This document shows positions 25,643 to 34,100 of a stretch of 38,910 bases of DNA, piece by piece. The stretch is from an uncultured bacterium (lineage in GTDB: Bacteria > Fidelibacterota > Marinisomatia > Marinisomatales > UBA1611). Under the pieces are notes generated by a model. That model ran no database searches. It was not told the DNA's origin and was given only the letters and a program-made list of their open reading frames with translations. Position 1 is the first letter of the stretch, and each line of letters starts with the position of its first letter. The DNA lies in the NCBI GenBank assembly GCA_905478065.1, contig CAJQGZ010000049.1:1-38910 (forward strand). Direction: 5' to 3'. Position numbers and translations under genes: made by a program.

Positions 25643-25676
25643 AATTGGGAGGAGAGAATAAACTCTCCTCCCAATT
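25643..25676. terminator. Strong hairpin terminator between convergent hsp20 and the EF-hand gene
   Basis: AATTGGGAGGAGAG (25643-25656) pairs perfectly with CTCTCCTCCCAATT (25663-25676), a 14-pair stem with the 6-base loop AATAAA. It follows the hsp20 stop by 10 bases and precedes the convergent gene's stop by 13 bases. AT-rich flanks on both sides suggest a bidirectional terminator, although the T-runs are interrupted. Confidence 0.88.
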
Positions 25677-25689
25677 ATAAATTATACTA

Positions 25690-27165
25690 TTAACTATTAT
25701 TAAAGTTTATACCTAATTCTTTACAAGCAGATTTTATTTTTGTCTTTATTTTTCTAGATCCTGCAAAAAACAAATCAAACTTTCCATTACCTTGCTCTGA
25801 AATAATATCAGATATTTTTTTTTGTAATGACGGAGTACCGATATGATATTTGTTTTTAAGACCGGGTAATAGATTAATTTTAAATTCTTTTTTAAAAACA
25901 TCCTTAGAGACGTAGAGCATGTCTCTTGGCAAATCGGATGCATTTCTATTCAAAAAATAAATACTATAATTAAAGTTGTCTATATTAAAACTCTTATCCA
26001 ATTCTTGAAGCATTTTTTTAAACCATTCAAAATAATTACCTTCACTACAAAGCCAAATAAAATTAAGATTTTTTACTCTAGAATGAATTTGATTTGATTT
26101 TGTTCTATGATAGATATCTTGAAGAACAGATGCAAATTTTGCCACGCCCATATCTTCTGCAATAATTATTAAATTTTCAGATTGTAAAATTCTATCACTC
26201 GATGATCCAAATGGGCCGTCAATTCTTATTTTCAGATTTTCAACATTTTTATTACTCAACATAGATAATGTTTTATTATATATTTTTTGGGGCCACGCCC
26301 CTTCTGCCTTAATATTTAACAGTACTGAATTATCATTCGTAGAGCTTATTATATTAAAAGGATACCACTCCAAACTTGAAACCCAGGGACAATTTATATA
26401 TACATAATCACCTGCTTGAAACTTAAACCAGCTAGGTTTATTAAATGAAAACGATATATTTTTTTCGGGTAAAATTTTTAAAGATTTAATAGAAATCAAT
26501 TCATTGTTCTTATTTCGATTTATAATAATATTATAAAAATATATCAACCTTGGGACTAAGAGCCATTGCAATACATTTAAATTTTGAACTTGTACCCTAC
26601 TAATTTTTGAAACAACCTTCTTAGTAGTTTCATAATCTTTCCTTGACTTATTACTTCTAAACCATGCTACAGGGTTAGCAGCTAGACTATTTATTAAATC
26701 AGGATATTTTTTTATTAAGTTTAAAAACTCATTAAAATCAATTCTTCCATTCTTATCAATATCCCCATACCTAAAAAATTCATCAACAATCAAATCAACT
26801 TGATTTGTATCAAAATCTAAGTTGTTTTCAATAAGAATGTTTTTTATCAATATTTTTAATTCATCTTTATCGATATCTCCGCTTCCATCAAAGTCATGTA
26901 TATCAAAAGCAAATTTTATTTTTTGAGCATTAGTGCTTTTAATTAAAGTTTCAATACCATTAATAAATTCATTTATATCTAAAAATTTATTTTCATCTTT
27001 ATCAAAAATATCAAATATGCGATTAATAATATTTTCGTTTTCAATTACTAGACTATCTTTAAACTCTAATCTATCAATTTTATTATCTGACCCAGCTATT
27101 TCTCGAAATTTATTTTTTAGCTCTATTAAAAATGGGCCACTAAGTTTATGCGATTGATTAACCAT
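25690..27165 (-). CDS. EF-hand protein with NADPH-oxidase-like flavin/NADPH module, no membrane haem domain
   Basis: 491 residues. EF-hands: one degenerate (about 25-36) and three canonical loops, DKDENKFLDINE (55-66), DFDGSGDIDKDE (91-102) and DIDKNGRIDFNE (135-146). After a linker, WLLVPRLIYFYNIII (201-215) resembles the helix that follows the last membrane segment of NOX2. The dehydrogenase part then matches NOX proteins: GDYVYINCPWVSSLEWYPFN, DGPFG (316-320), WLCSEGNYFEWF (371-382) and PGLKNKYHIGTP. The six-helix, two-haem domain is missing altogether. Key residues differ: NOX HPFT is YPFN, the NADPH glycine loop GxGxG is AEDMG (336-340) and the CGP motif is AGS (468-470). It may be a calcium-responsive pseudo-oxidase or use a different acceptor. 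Single gene with its own promoter. Confidence 0.8.
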   Translation of the reverse strand: MVNQSHKLSGPFLIELKNKFREIAGSDNKIDRLEFKDSLVIENENIINRIFDIFDKDENKFLDINEFINGIETLIKSTNAQKIKFAFDIHDFDGSGDIDKDELKILIKNILIENNLDFDTNQVDLIVDEFFRYGDIDKNGRIDFNEFLNLIKKYPDLINSLAANPVAWFRSNKSRKDYETTKKVVSKISRVQVQNLNVLQWLLVPRLIYFYNIIINRNKNNELISIKSLKILPEKNISFSFNKPSWFKFQAGDYVYINCPWVSSLEWYPFNIISSTNDNSVLLNIKAEGAWPQKIYNKTLSMLSNKNVENLKIRIDGPFGSSSDRILQSENLIIIAEDMGVAKFASVLQDIYHRTKSNQIHSRVKNLNFIWLCSEGNYFEWFKKMLQELDKSFNIDNFNYSIYFLNRNASDLPRDMLYVSKDVFKKEFKINLLPGLKNKYHIGTPSLQKKISDIISEQGNGKFDLFFAGSRKIKTKIKSACKELGINFNNS

Positions 27166-27260
27166 AATAGTTTGGTTGTATAATTTTAGAAAGAAGACAT
27201 TTATATTGTGAAGAGTATTAACTAATATAGAACAAATTTTTAACCAAATAATATAAATAA

Positions 27261-28214
27261 ATGATACATGATAATGTTTTGAGCACTATTGGAGACACTC
27301 CAATAGTGAAAATAAATAAAATTGCGAAAAATCTAGACTGCAACGTATATGCTAAATGTGAATTTTTTAACCCCGGTGGCTCTATTAAGGACAGAATAGG
27401 ATGGAATATGGTTGAAGAAGCCGAAAAGTCTGGCAGAATTAAGCCTGGAGATACTTTAATTGAGCCTACTTCTGGAAATACTGGCCAAGGAATTGCTCTT
27501 GCTGCTGCTGTAAAAGGATATAAATGTATTATTATCATGCCAGAAAAAATGAGTCAAGAAAAACAAATTGCTATTGAGGCATTAGGTGCAAAAATTGTTC
27601 GAACGCCAACTGAAGCTTTATCAAGTGACCCTGAAAGTCATATTTCAGTTGCGAAAAAGCTTAATAGCGAATTGGAGAATTCTCACATTTTAGATCAATA
27701 TTCTAACCCGGCAAACCCTGATGCACATTATTATGGTACTGCTGAAGAAATTATTAAAGACTTTTCTGATAATCTTGATATGGTAGTTATGTCTGTAGGA
27801 ACAGGCGGAACTATAACAGGCGTAGCAAAAAGGTTAAAAGAAAAGATACCTCATATATCAATTGTTGGTGCTGATCCAGAAGGTTCTATTTTAGGCGGTG
27901 GAGATGAAATTAGTTCTTATTTAGTCGAAGGCATAGGTTATGATTTTTTTCCAGATGTTTTAGATAATAGCTTAGTAGATCGATACATAAAAACAAAAGA
28001 TGAAGAATCTTTCATTATGGCCAGAAGGATTATAAAAGAAGAAGGACTACTCTGTGGCGGTTCTTGTGGGGCAACTATGGTTGCAGCATTGCAAGCAGCT
28101 TCCAATCTTAAAAAAGGACAAAATTGCCTTGTTGTTCTAGCAGATGGCATTCGTAACTATATGACAAAGTTTCCAAATGATGATTGGATGAAAGAAAAAG
28201 GATTTAATATTTGA
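27261..28214 (+). CDS. Cystathionine beta-synthase/cysteine synthase-type PLP enzyme
   Basis: 317 residues, fold type II PLP enzyme. PLP lysine Lys43 in [12 protein letters not shown], substrate loop [20 protein letters not shown], the phosphate-binding loop [11 protein letters not shown], and the C-terminal [16 protein letters not shown] and [16 protein letters not shown]. Several stretches ([28 protein letters not shown]) are closer to the catalytic core of cystathionine beta-synthase than to CysK, but the N-terminal haem segment and the C-terminal CBS-domain pair are both absent. It could make cystathionine or cysteine from serine or O-acetylserine. The next gene begins within its stop codon (TTGA). 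No ribosome binding site is apparent. Confidence 0.92.
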   Translation: MIHDNVLSTIGDTPIVKINKIAKNLDCNVYAKCEFFNPGGSIKDRIGWNMVEEAEKSGRIKPGDTLIEPTSGNTGQGIALAAAVKGYKCIIIMPEKMSQEKQIAIEALGAKIVRTPTEALSSDPESHISVAKKLNSELENSHILDQYSNPANPDAHYYGTAEEIIKDFSDNLDMVVMSVGTGGTITGVAKRLKEKIPHISIVGADPEGSILGGGDEISSYLVEGIGYDFFPDVLDNSLVDRYIKTKDEESFIMARRIIKEEGLLCGGSCGATMVAALQAASNLKKGQNCLVVLADGIRNYMTKFPNDDWMKEKGFNI

Positions 28215-30064
28215 TTTCTAAATCATTCATTAAGTTCATCATACTGTTACTAATTGTTTGGTTTACTATAATAGGTTACCTCAATATAAAACACCCTGAC
28301 CAACAATGGAACTGGGATAAAATAAATACAGAAAAAATGTTTTTTCCTGAAAACTTCATATGGGGAACATCTACTGCAGCCCACCAAGTCGAAGGAAACA
28401 ATACAAATAACAACTGGTATGAATGGGAAAATAGTTTAAACCAAAACGGCAAATCTAATATACATAACAATGATAAATCTGGCGAGGCAGCCAACCATTG
28501 GGATATGTACAGAGATGATATTTCTTTAATGAAAGAACTAGGAGTAAATGCATATAGGTTTTCCGTTGAATGGAGTAAAATAGTACCAAAAGAAGGATTA
28601 ATTGATGAAAATGCATTAGATCACTATCGTGATGTATGTATAGCACTAATTGATTCTGGGCTAACTCCTGTTGTTACTTTGCATCACTTCACAAACCCAA
28701 TATGGTTTGAAAAACTAGGTGGGTTTGAAAAAGAAGAAAACATCGATCATTTTATTGAATTTTCTGAAATTGTTTTTAATCATTTATCAGATATTGTTAA
28801 ATACTGGTGCACAATTAATGAACCTGCCGTCTACGTCTCTCAAGGTTATTTCTATGGTGTTTTCCCTCCGGGGAAAAAAGATCCAAAACTCGCTGGAATT
28901 GTGATGCGAAATTTATTATTTACTCATATAAAGGCATTTCATCATTTAAAAGGGCTAGAAAATGGTGAGATTGCTCAGATAGGTTTGGTTAAAAACATTA
29001 CTCAATTTGACCCTTTAAGAAGATGGCATTTACTTGATTGGTATTTTAGTAAAATTTTGAATGATATTTTTACTAATAGTACGATTGATTTATTTTTAAA
29101 TGGAAAGTTTAATTTTTATTTACCGGGAATGGTAAACATATCAGATTCAAATTCAAATGCTATTGGTTCAGCAGACTTTATAGGCTTAAACTATTATTCT
29201 AGGTGGCATGTTAAAGGACACCTAAGTCCAACGTCTCCATTTACCTTCGAAAAAAGAAAGCAAGATATCCAAACAGATATGCCATATTCAATCTACCCTG
29301 AAGGTTTTTATAAAGCTTTGAATGATATAAGTAAGCTTAACATACCCATTATAGTAACTGAAAATGGAATAGCTGATGATAAAGATGATCGACGAGAAAC
29401 TTTTATTAATAGATATTTATATGCTTTAAACAAGTCTATAGATGATGGAATGGATATTCAAGGTTATTTTTATTGGTCATTGATGGATAATTTTGAATGG
29501 GCGGAAGGGTACTCCATGAAGTTTGGCCTTTACGAAGTTGATTTTAATACTCAAATAAGAAAACTAAGAAATGGAAGTTTAGCTTTTAAAAGGGCAATTA
29601 ACAGAAATGGATACGATGAAAGAGGTTATATTGTCTCAATTGGAGATACCGCTCCTGATTTATCTTTAGACTTAATCAATGATACAAATGTACAACTATC
29701 TGACTACCTTGGAAAGGTAGTCGTACTTCAGTTTACAGCTAGCTGGTGTTCTGTATGTATTAGAGAGATGCCTCACCTCGAGAATGACGTCTGGCAAAAA
29801 TTTAAAAACGATGACTTCGTTTTGATAGGTATAGATCGAGATGAACCTATCGAAATCGTGAAAGCTTTCAAGAGAAAGACAGGTATTACATACCCAATTG
29901 CTTTAGACCCGGGTGCGAAACACTTTTCAAAATTTGCGCACGTAAATGCTGGAATTACTAGAAATGTAGTGATTGATAAAAATGGAAAAATAGTTTTCTT
30001 AACAAGATTATTTGATGAACAAGAGTTTCAAAAAATGATAGAAAAAATAAAAGAAATAATTTAA
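28211..30064 (+). CDS. Membrane-anchored GH1 beta-glycosidase fused to a TlpA-like thioredoxin domain
   Basis: 617 residues from a TTG start, supported by AAAGGA 9 bases upstream and the TTGA overlap with the previous stop; the first ATG (28337) would remove the membrane anchor and has no ribosome binding site. Order: signal anchor ([17 protein letters not shown], about 8-25), a complete GH1 barrel (about 42-465) with [32 protein letters not shown], acid/base Glu204 in TINEP, nucleophile Glu384 in VTENG and [14 protein letters not shown]; then a redoxin/TlpA domain (about 475-617) with WCSVC (Cys513, Cys516) and [20 protein letters not shown]. Both parts should lie outside the cytoplasm. GH1 enzymes cleave beta-glucosides or galactosides. 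Such a fusion is unusual; the redox target is unknown. Confidence 0.93.
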   Translation: MISKSFIKFIILLLIVWFTIIGYLNIKHPDQQWNWDKINTEKMFFPENFIWGTSTAAHQVEGNNTNNNWYEWENSLNQNGKSNIHNNDKSGEAANHWDMYRDDISLMKELGVNAYRFSVEWSKIVPKEGLIDENALDHYRDVCIALIDSGLTPVVTLHHFTNPIWFEKLGGFEKEENIDHFIEFSEIVFNHLSDIVKYWCTINEPAVYVSQGYFYGVFPPGKKDPKLAGIVMRNLLFTHIKAFHHLKGLENGEIAQIGLVKNITQFDPLRRWHLLDWYFSKILNDIFTNSTIDLFLNGKFNFYLPGMVNISDSNSNAIGSADFIGLNYYSRWHVKGHLSPTSPFTFEKRKQDIQTDMPYSIYPEGFYKALNDISKLNIPIIVTENGIADDKDDRRETFINRYLYALNKSIDDGMDIQGYFYWSLMDNFEWAEGYSMKFGLYEVDFNTQIRKLRNGSLAFKRAINRNGYDERGYIVSIGDTAPDLSLDLINDTNVQLSDYLGKVVVLQFTASWCSVCIREMPHLENDVWQKFKNDDFVLIGIDRDEPIEIVKAFKRKTGITYPIALDPGAKHFSKFAHVNAGITRNVVIDKNGKIVFLTRLFDEQEFQKMIEKIKEII

Positions 30065-31317
30065 TTAATACTATTAAGTAATAAATCATAATGTTTAGAA
30101 ACATTACTATAATTAATATCTTCTATAAACATTGAAACAGAAAAAAAGCAAATAAGATAATTCAAGTTATTTGCCCAAGGTGGAATAAAATCAGGTTTAC
30201 GAATAAGACCATCCTTGTATAGACCATATATTACTGGCATATCATCTAAATCCATTTTTCCCGAGAATAAAAGTTCAATACATTCAATTTTCCCTAATGA
30301 GATAGCGCTTCGAAGAAAGTTGAATACTCTGATGAAACCATCTAAATAAACTAAATCTTTTGTAAATGGAGCACCACCGGCTAGGAGACCTCCTCTGAAA
30401 ACTCTTCTACTGTTTTCAAAAGCTTGGTCCATTGATACTCCTTCTTTTATGAAATAATTATAGACATCAATAAAATCTGCACCCTCAATGGCCATCTGGA
30501 TTGCTATTGTACGGTCTGAAATTCGTTTAAGTCTATCAACATCAATTGAACCAGATATGAACTCAGAAAAAACGGCTAAACCTTCCTGAGTTTTAGTAAC
30601 AGAGCCATAATTCGCGCCTAAAATTTTCATATTGTTCTGTTTTCTACCGTTTATAGTGGTCGCAACATGTATATATGCTTCATGATTTAAGAGTTGATTA
30701 ATATCTGCTTGATCAAACTCACTATCTTCGCGAATTCTAATGTATTTTGAGGTTGCTGTCGCTTTCGCTGACAGGTTTTTGACTAATTTAACATGAGGTG
30801 CATGTTCATTAAAGTACAATTTTACTTTATCATCTATTTTTTTCGCAACCTGACTTGAACTTAAAGAAGGGCTTGGTTTTAATTTGATTTTACTATTTTT
30901 AATGGCACCAATTATATTTTCAAACTGATTAGAAAGATTAATTGGTTTTGTAACATTGTCATGGATTGGGGTTGATGGTAATCCATATATATCAGAGGAG
31001 ATATTAAAAAATTCTTTAGTACCACATGCTTTTAGTAATGCAGAATTTTTTTTAATTTCTTTAGCTTTTGTTTTTAACCAAGAGTCATATAAAGTATCAC
31101 CAAAATATTTATCTGTTTCATTTAGTATAAGTTTTAATTCAGAATCATCATGTAAGGGATAAGTATGAACAGGAAGTTTTTGACAACTTTCTTTAAAGAA
31201 CTTGTTTTTAACTTCTAAAGGCCAGGCTATGTGCCTCAATATTTTTATTTTTTTACTAGCTATGTATAATAATTTAGAAAGCTTACTTAACCTTTTTTTT
31301 TCCTTAACTGAAATCAC
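30061..31317 (-). CDS. QEGLA-family (DUF1704/MATCAP-like) putative metallopeptidase
   Basis: 418 residues. The diagnostic blocks are INQLLNHEAYIHVATTINGR, containing an HExxxH-type zinc site, and TKTQEGLAVFSEF, whose QEGLA sequence names the family (annotated as DUF1704 or flavohemoglobin-expression-modulating protein; eukaryotic relatives are tubulin tyrosine carboxypeptidases). The later part has GADFIDVYNYFIKEGVSMD, VFRGGLLAGGAPFTKDLVYL. The bacterial substrate is unknown. The protein is soluble. It starts with GTG. Its stop codon shares the palindrome TTAA (30061-30064) with the convergent GH1-thioredoxin gene, each gene using it as TAA. Last gene of the long minus-strand run from meaB; 10 bases separate it from rimO. 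Confidence 0.85.
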   Translation of the reverse strand: MISVKEKKRLSKLSKLLYIASKKIKILRHIAWPLEVKNKFFKESCQKLPVHTYPLHDDSELKLILNETDKYFGDTLYDSWLKTKAKEIKKNSALLKACGTKEFFNISSDIYGLPSTPIHDNVTKPINLSNQFENIIGAIKNSKIKLKPSPSLSSSQVAKKIDDKVKLYFNEHAPHVKLVKNLSAKATATSKYIRIREDSEFDQADINQLLNHEAYIHVATTINGRKQNNMKILGANYGSVTKTQEGLAVFSEFISGSIDVDRLKRISDRTIAIQMAIEGADFIDVYNYFIKEGVSMDQAFENSRRVFRGGLLAGGAPFTKDLVYLDGFIRVFNFLRSAISLGKIECIELLFSGKMDLDDMPVIYGLYKDGLIRKPDFIPPWANNLNYLICFFSVSMFIEDINYSNVSKHYDLLLNSIN

Positions 31318-31327
31318 ACTAAATATT

Positions 31328-32617
31328 TTATAATGGCTTTCCTATGAGTTCGAATTCATTGACTTTTTCAATTTTCACATTTACAAATTCTCCTTTTTTT
31401 ACCTTACCATTGATTTGCACAATATTATCGATTTCTGGAGAATCAAATTCTGTTCTTCCAACCCCAATATTATTCTCACATTGATCAACCAAAACTTTCA
31501 TAGTTTTCCCAATAAATGCTTCATTTTTCTCTAAGCTAATTCCATGTTGCAACTCTACAATTTTATTTTTTCTCTCATTTTTTGTTTCTCTGGACACATT
31601 ATCCTCTAAAGCTTCTGCAGTAGTACCTTCTTCCTCAGAATAAGTAAAAGCACCTAATCGGTCAAATTGCATTTCATCTACAAAATTATAAAGCTCGTTA
31701 AAATGAGCTTCCGTTTCACCTGGATAGCCTACAATTAGAGTTGTTCTAATAGCAATGTGCGGAACTGCTGATCTCAATCTAGAGATTCTATTTCTAATGC
31801 CCTCCTGATTTAATCCTCTCTTCATTGATTTTAAAATATCATCTGATGCATGCTGCACAGGCATATCTAGATAATTACATACTTTGTCACAATCCGCAAT
31901 CGCATCAATGATTCTTTGAGATAAATGGGCTGGATGAGCATAGTGCACTCTTATCCAATCTATTTCGTCAATCGTATTAAGCTCTTTTAAAAGGTCACTT
32001 AAATATACTTTTTTCTCAAGGTCCCAACCGTATGAGGTTGAATCCTGAGCAATGACTAATAATTCTTTTGTACCATTACTAGCCAGCCTGGTTGCTTCAT
32101 CCATAATAGCTGGTATACTACGGCTCTTCTGCAGACCTCGCATAATCGGTATACTACAGAATGAGCATGCATTATCACATCCCTCAGCAATTTTTATATA
32201 AGCATAATGATTTGGAGTCATTAATGACCGAAAAAACATGGGGTCATCTTTTGCGAAATCTTTCCCAGTCAAAAAAGATATTATCTGCCGATGATCATTA
32301 CTACCGAAGATTCGATCGATTTCCGGTATTTCTGCTGCAACTTCTTCAGGATACCTTTCAGACAAACAGCCCATAACGACGAGTTCGCTAAGTTTTCCTG
32401 TTTTTTTAAGCTCGGCTGCTTGTAAAATAGTATCAACTGATTCTTCTCGAGCTATATCTAAAAACCCACATGTATTAACAATAATTGTATCAGCTTCTTC
32501 GGGATTCTTTGTTATAGTTAATTCAGATTTATTGATGCCTCCAAGAAGTATCTCAGAATCAACGAGGTTTTTTGCACAGCCTAGGCTGATTAAGTTAACT
32601 ACTTTTTCCATTTTCAC
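31328..32617 (-). CDS. rimO: Ribosomal protein S12 methylthiotransferase RimO
   Basis: 429 residues. Three domains: UPF0004 with cysteines in SLGCAKNLVDSE, NTCGFLD and MGCLSER (one Fe-S cluster); radical SAM with EGCDNACSFCSIPIMRG (CxxxCxxC, second cluster), ELLVIAQDSTSYG and IRTTLIVGYPGET; and a C-terminal TRAM RNA-binding domain. RimO adds a methylthio group to an aspartate of ribosomal protein S12; the SLGCAKNLVDSE and QDSTSYG motifs favour RimO over MiaB. The start is GTG at 32617 or ATG at 32611; both are within 10 bases of the ftsY stop and have weak ribosome binding sites. Confidence 0.97.
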   Translation of the reverse strand: MKMEKVVNLISLGCAKNLVDSEILLGGINKSELTITKNPEEADTIIVNTCGFLDIAREESVDTILQAAELKKTGKLSELVVMGCLSERYPEEVAAEIPEIDRIFGSNDHRQIISFLTGKDFAKDDPMFFRSLMTPNHYAYIKIAEGCDNACSFCSIPIMRGLQKSRSIPAIMDEATRLASNGTKELLVIAQDSTSYGWDLEKKVYLSDLLKELNTIDEIDWIRVHYAHPAHLSQRIIDAIADCDKVCNYLDMPVQHASDDILKSMKRGLNQEGIRNRISRLRSAVPHIAIRTTLIVGYPGETEAHFNELYNFVDEMQFDRLGAFTYSEEEGTTAEALEDNVSRETKNERKNKIVELQHGISLEKNEAFIGKTMKVLVDQCENNIGVGRTEFDSPEIDNIVQINGKVKKGEFVNVKIEKVNEFELIGKPL

Positions 32618-32620
32618 TTT

Positions 32621-33511
32621 CTATTTATTATTTTCAATTCCAAAAAGACCATCGATATATTTTTCAGGATCAAAGATCTCAATATCCGATAAACCTTCAC
32701 CCACACCAATGTACTGAACAGGTAAGTTTAATTTTTTGTGCAATGAAAAAACTATTCCTCCCTTAGCAGTACCATCCAATTTAGTCAAAATAGCACCATC
32801 AAGTGGGACATGCTTATTAAACTCCTCAGCCTGCACTATTGAATTTTGCCCTAAAAGCGAATCAATAGTAATAATATTTTTAACTTTAAATTGCGGAAAT
32901 CTAGTTGTTGATATCCTGTACATTTTTTCGAGCTCACTCATTAAGTTTTCATATGTATGCAACCGCCCTGCCGTATCAACTATGACTATATCAGAATGAT
33001 TTGATAAAGCTGATGTCAGACCATCAAAAAGAACAGCAGACGGTTCAGTCGCTTTTTCATTGTAAACCAATGTCGTATTAGCCCTTTTCGACCATACTCT
33101 TAATTGTTCTATCGCTGCAGCTCTATAAGTATCAGCAGCAACTAAGGTAACATTACTACCGAGGTCTTTGTACAACTTAGCTAACTTTGCAGCACTCGTA
33201 GTTTTGCCAGTCCCATTAACCCCCACTAGCATAATAATTAATGGAAATGATTCGTCATCCACTAATTTTTGTTTTTGAGGTAACTCTGTAAGAAGATAAT
33301 TTTTAATTTCATTCAAAAAATTATCATTTTTGAATTTTCTAATAATTTTAATAATATTTTCAACAGTGTCAAAACCAATGTCAGCTAGAAGCAATTTCTC
33401 TTCAATTTGCTCAATATTGTCATCAGATATATTATTTCCAGATAAACCTTTAAAAGCATTTGATATTGATGAGCGAGTATTCTCTAATGCGCTAAATAAA
33501 CGATTAAGCAT
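32621..33511 (-). CDS. ftsY: Signal recognition particle receptor FtsY
   Basis: 296 residues: an N-terminal helical domain (about 1-80) and the NG GTPase domain with G1 LVGVNGTGKTTSAAKLA, DTYRAAAIEQL, G3 VDTAGR, G4 TKLDGTAKGG and the closing GVGEGLSDIEIFDPEKY. There is no acidic A domain, as in many short FtsY proteins. It receives SRP-bound ribosomes at the inner membrane, with the SRP RNA encoded at 2219-2493. The GGGGGAGAG before the ATG is a strong but very close ribosome binding site. The gene overlaps the end of the CDP-alcohol phosphatidyltransferase gene by 8 bases. Confidence 0.98.
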   Translation of the reverse strand: MLNRLFSALENTRSSISNAFKGLSGNNISDDNIEQIEEKLLLADIGFDTVENIIKIIRKFKNDNFLNEIKNYLLTELPQKQKLVDDESFPLIIMLVGVNGTGKTTSAAKLAKLYKDLGSNVTLVAADTYRAAAIEQLRVWSKRANTTLVYNEKATEPSAVLFDGLTSALSNHSDIVIVDTAGRLHTYENLMSELEKMYRISTTRFPQFKVKNIITIDSLLGQNSIVQAEEFNKHVPLDGAILTKLDGTAKGGIVFSLHKKLNLPVQYIGVGEGLSDIEIFDPEKYIDGLFGIENNK

Positions 33512-34088
33512 CTCTCCCCCTTAAAACATTATAATAATCTCGATAATAAATTAGCCAACTAATTAATGCAAGCACTAGGGCAGAGTATAATGTAAATGGC
33601 TTTAGCCACCATATATCAGGAAACTCAAAAATGTGAAGAAAAACAGTCAAGGTTGTAATGCCAGTTGTCCATTTTCCCCACCAGTTGGAGTGCAATATGT
33701 ATTGACCAGTATTTACAAAATATAGCGCTGGAACTGCAATCATAAAGTGTCTAATAATATAAAAGCAAAAAAACCAAAGTGGAAAGATCTCCATTATAAC
33801 TAAAAATAGAACAATAGAAGTTATAACGATAAAATCAGCAATCGGATCTAGCCACATCCCAACATGCGTTACTTCACCAGCCTTTCTAGCAAAATATCCA
33901 TCTAATGCATCTGAAAGTATTGCAAGTATCACTATTCCCGCCGTGACTGCTCTAAGTTCTGGATAATTTAGAGTATAAATAATGGGTATTGCGGTTGCCG
34001 CTCTTAACAAACTGATTGTATTAGCTAACGTTAAAACCTTTGAAGGGTTATTCATATACTGCTTTTTTATTTCTGTTATTTTGCTCAT
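33504..34088 (-). CDS. CDP-alcohol phosphatidyltransferase (PgsA-like)
   Basis: 194 residues. The family signature DG(x2)AR(x8)G(x3)D(x3)D is complete in SDALDGYFARKAGEV plus THVGMWLDPIAD (about 62-88). Five or six hydrophobic helices follow, for example FIVITSIVLFLVIMEIFPLW and LYSALVLALISWLIYY. These inner-membrane enzymes join CDP-diacylglycerol with an alcohol; the length is that of phosphatidylglycerophosphate synthase, the most likely role, although the acceptor cannot be proven from sequence. Ftsy overlap (8 bases) and the 12-base gap to waaA place it in the envelope-biogenesis run. Confidence 0.88.
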   Translation of the reverse strand: MSKITEIKKQYMNNPSKVLTLANTISLLRAATAIPIIYTLNYPELRAVTAGIVILAILSDALDGYFARKAGEVTHVGMWLDPIADFIVITSIVLFLVIMEIFPLWFFCFYIIRHFMIAVPALYFVNTGQYILHSNWWGKWTTGITTLTVFLHIFEFPDIWWLKPFTLYSALVLALISWLIYYRDYYNVLRGRDA

Positions 34089-34100
34089 ACAATCTTGTTT

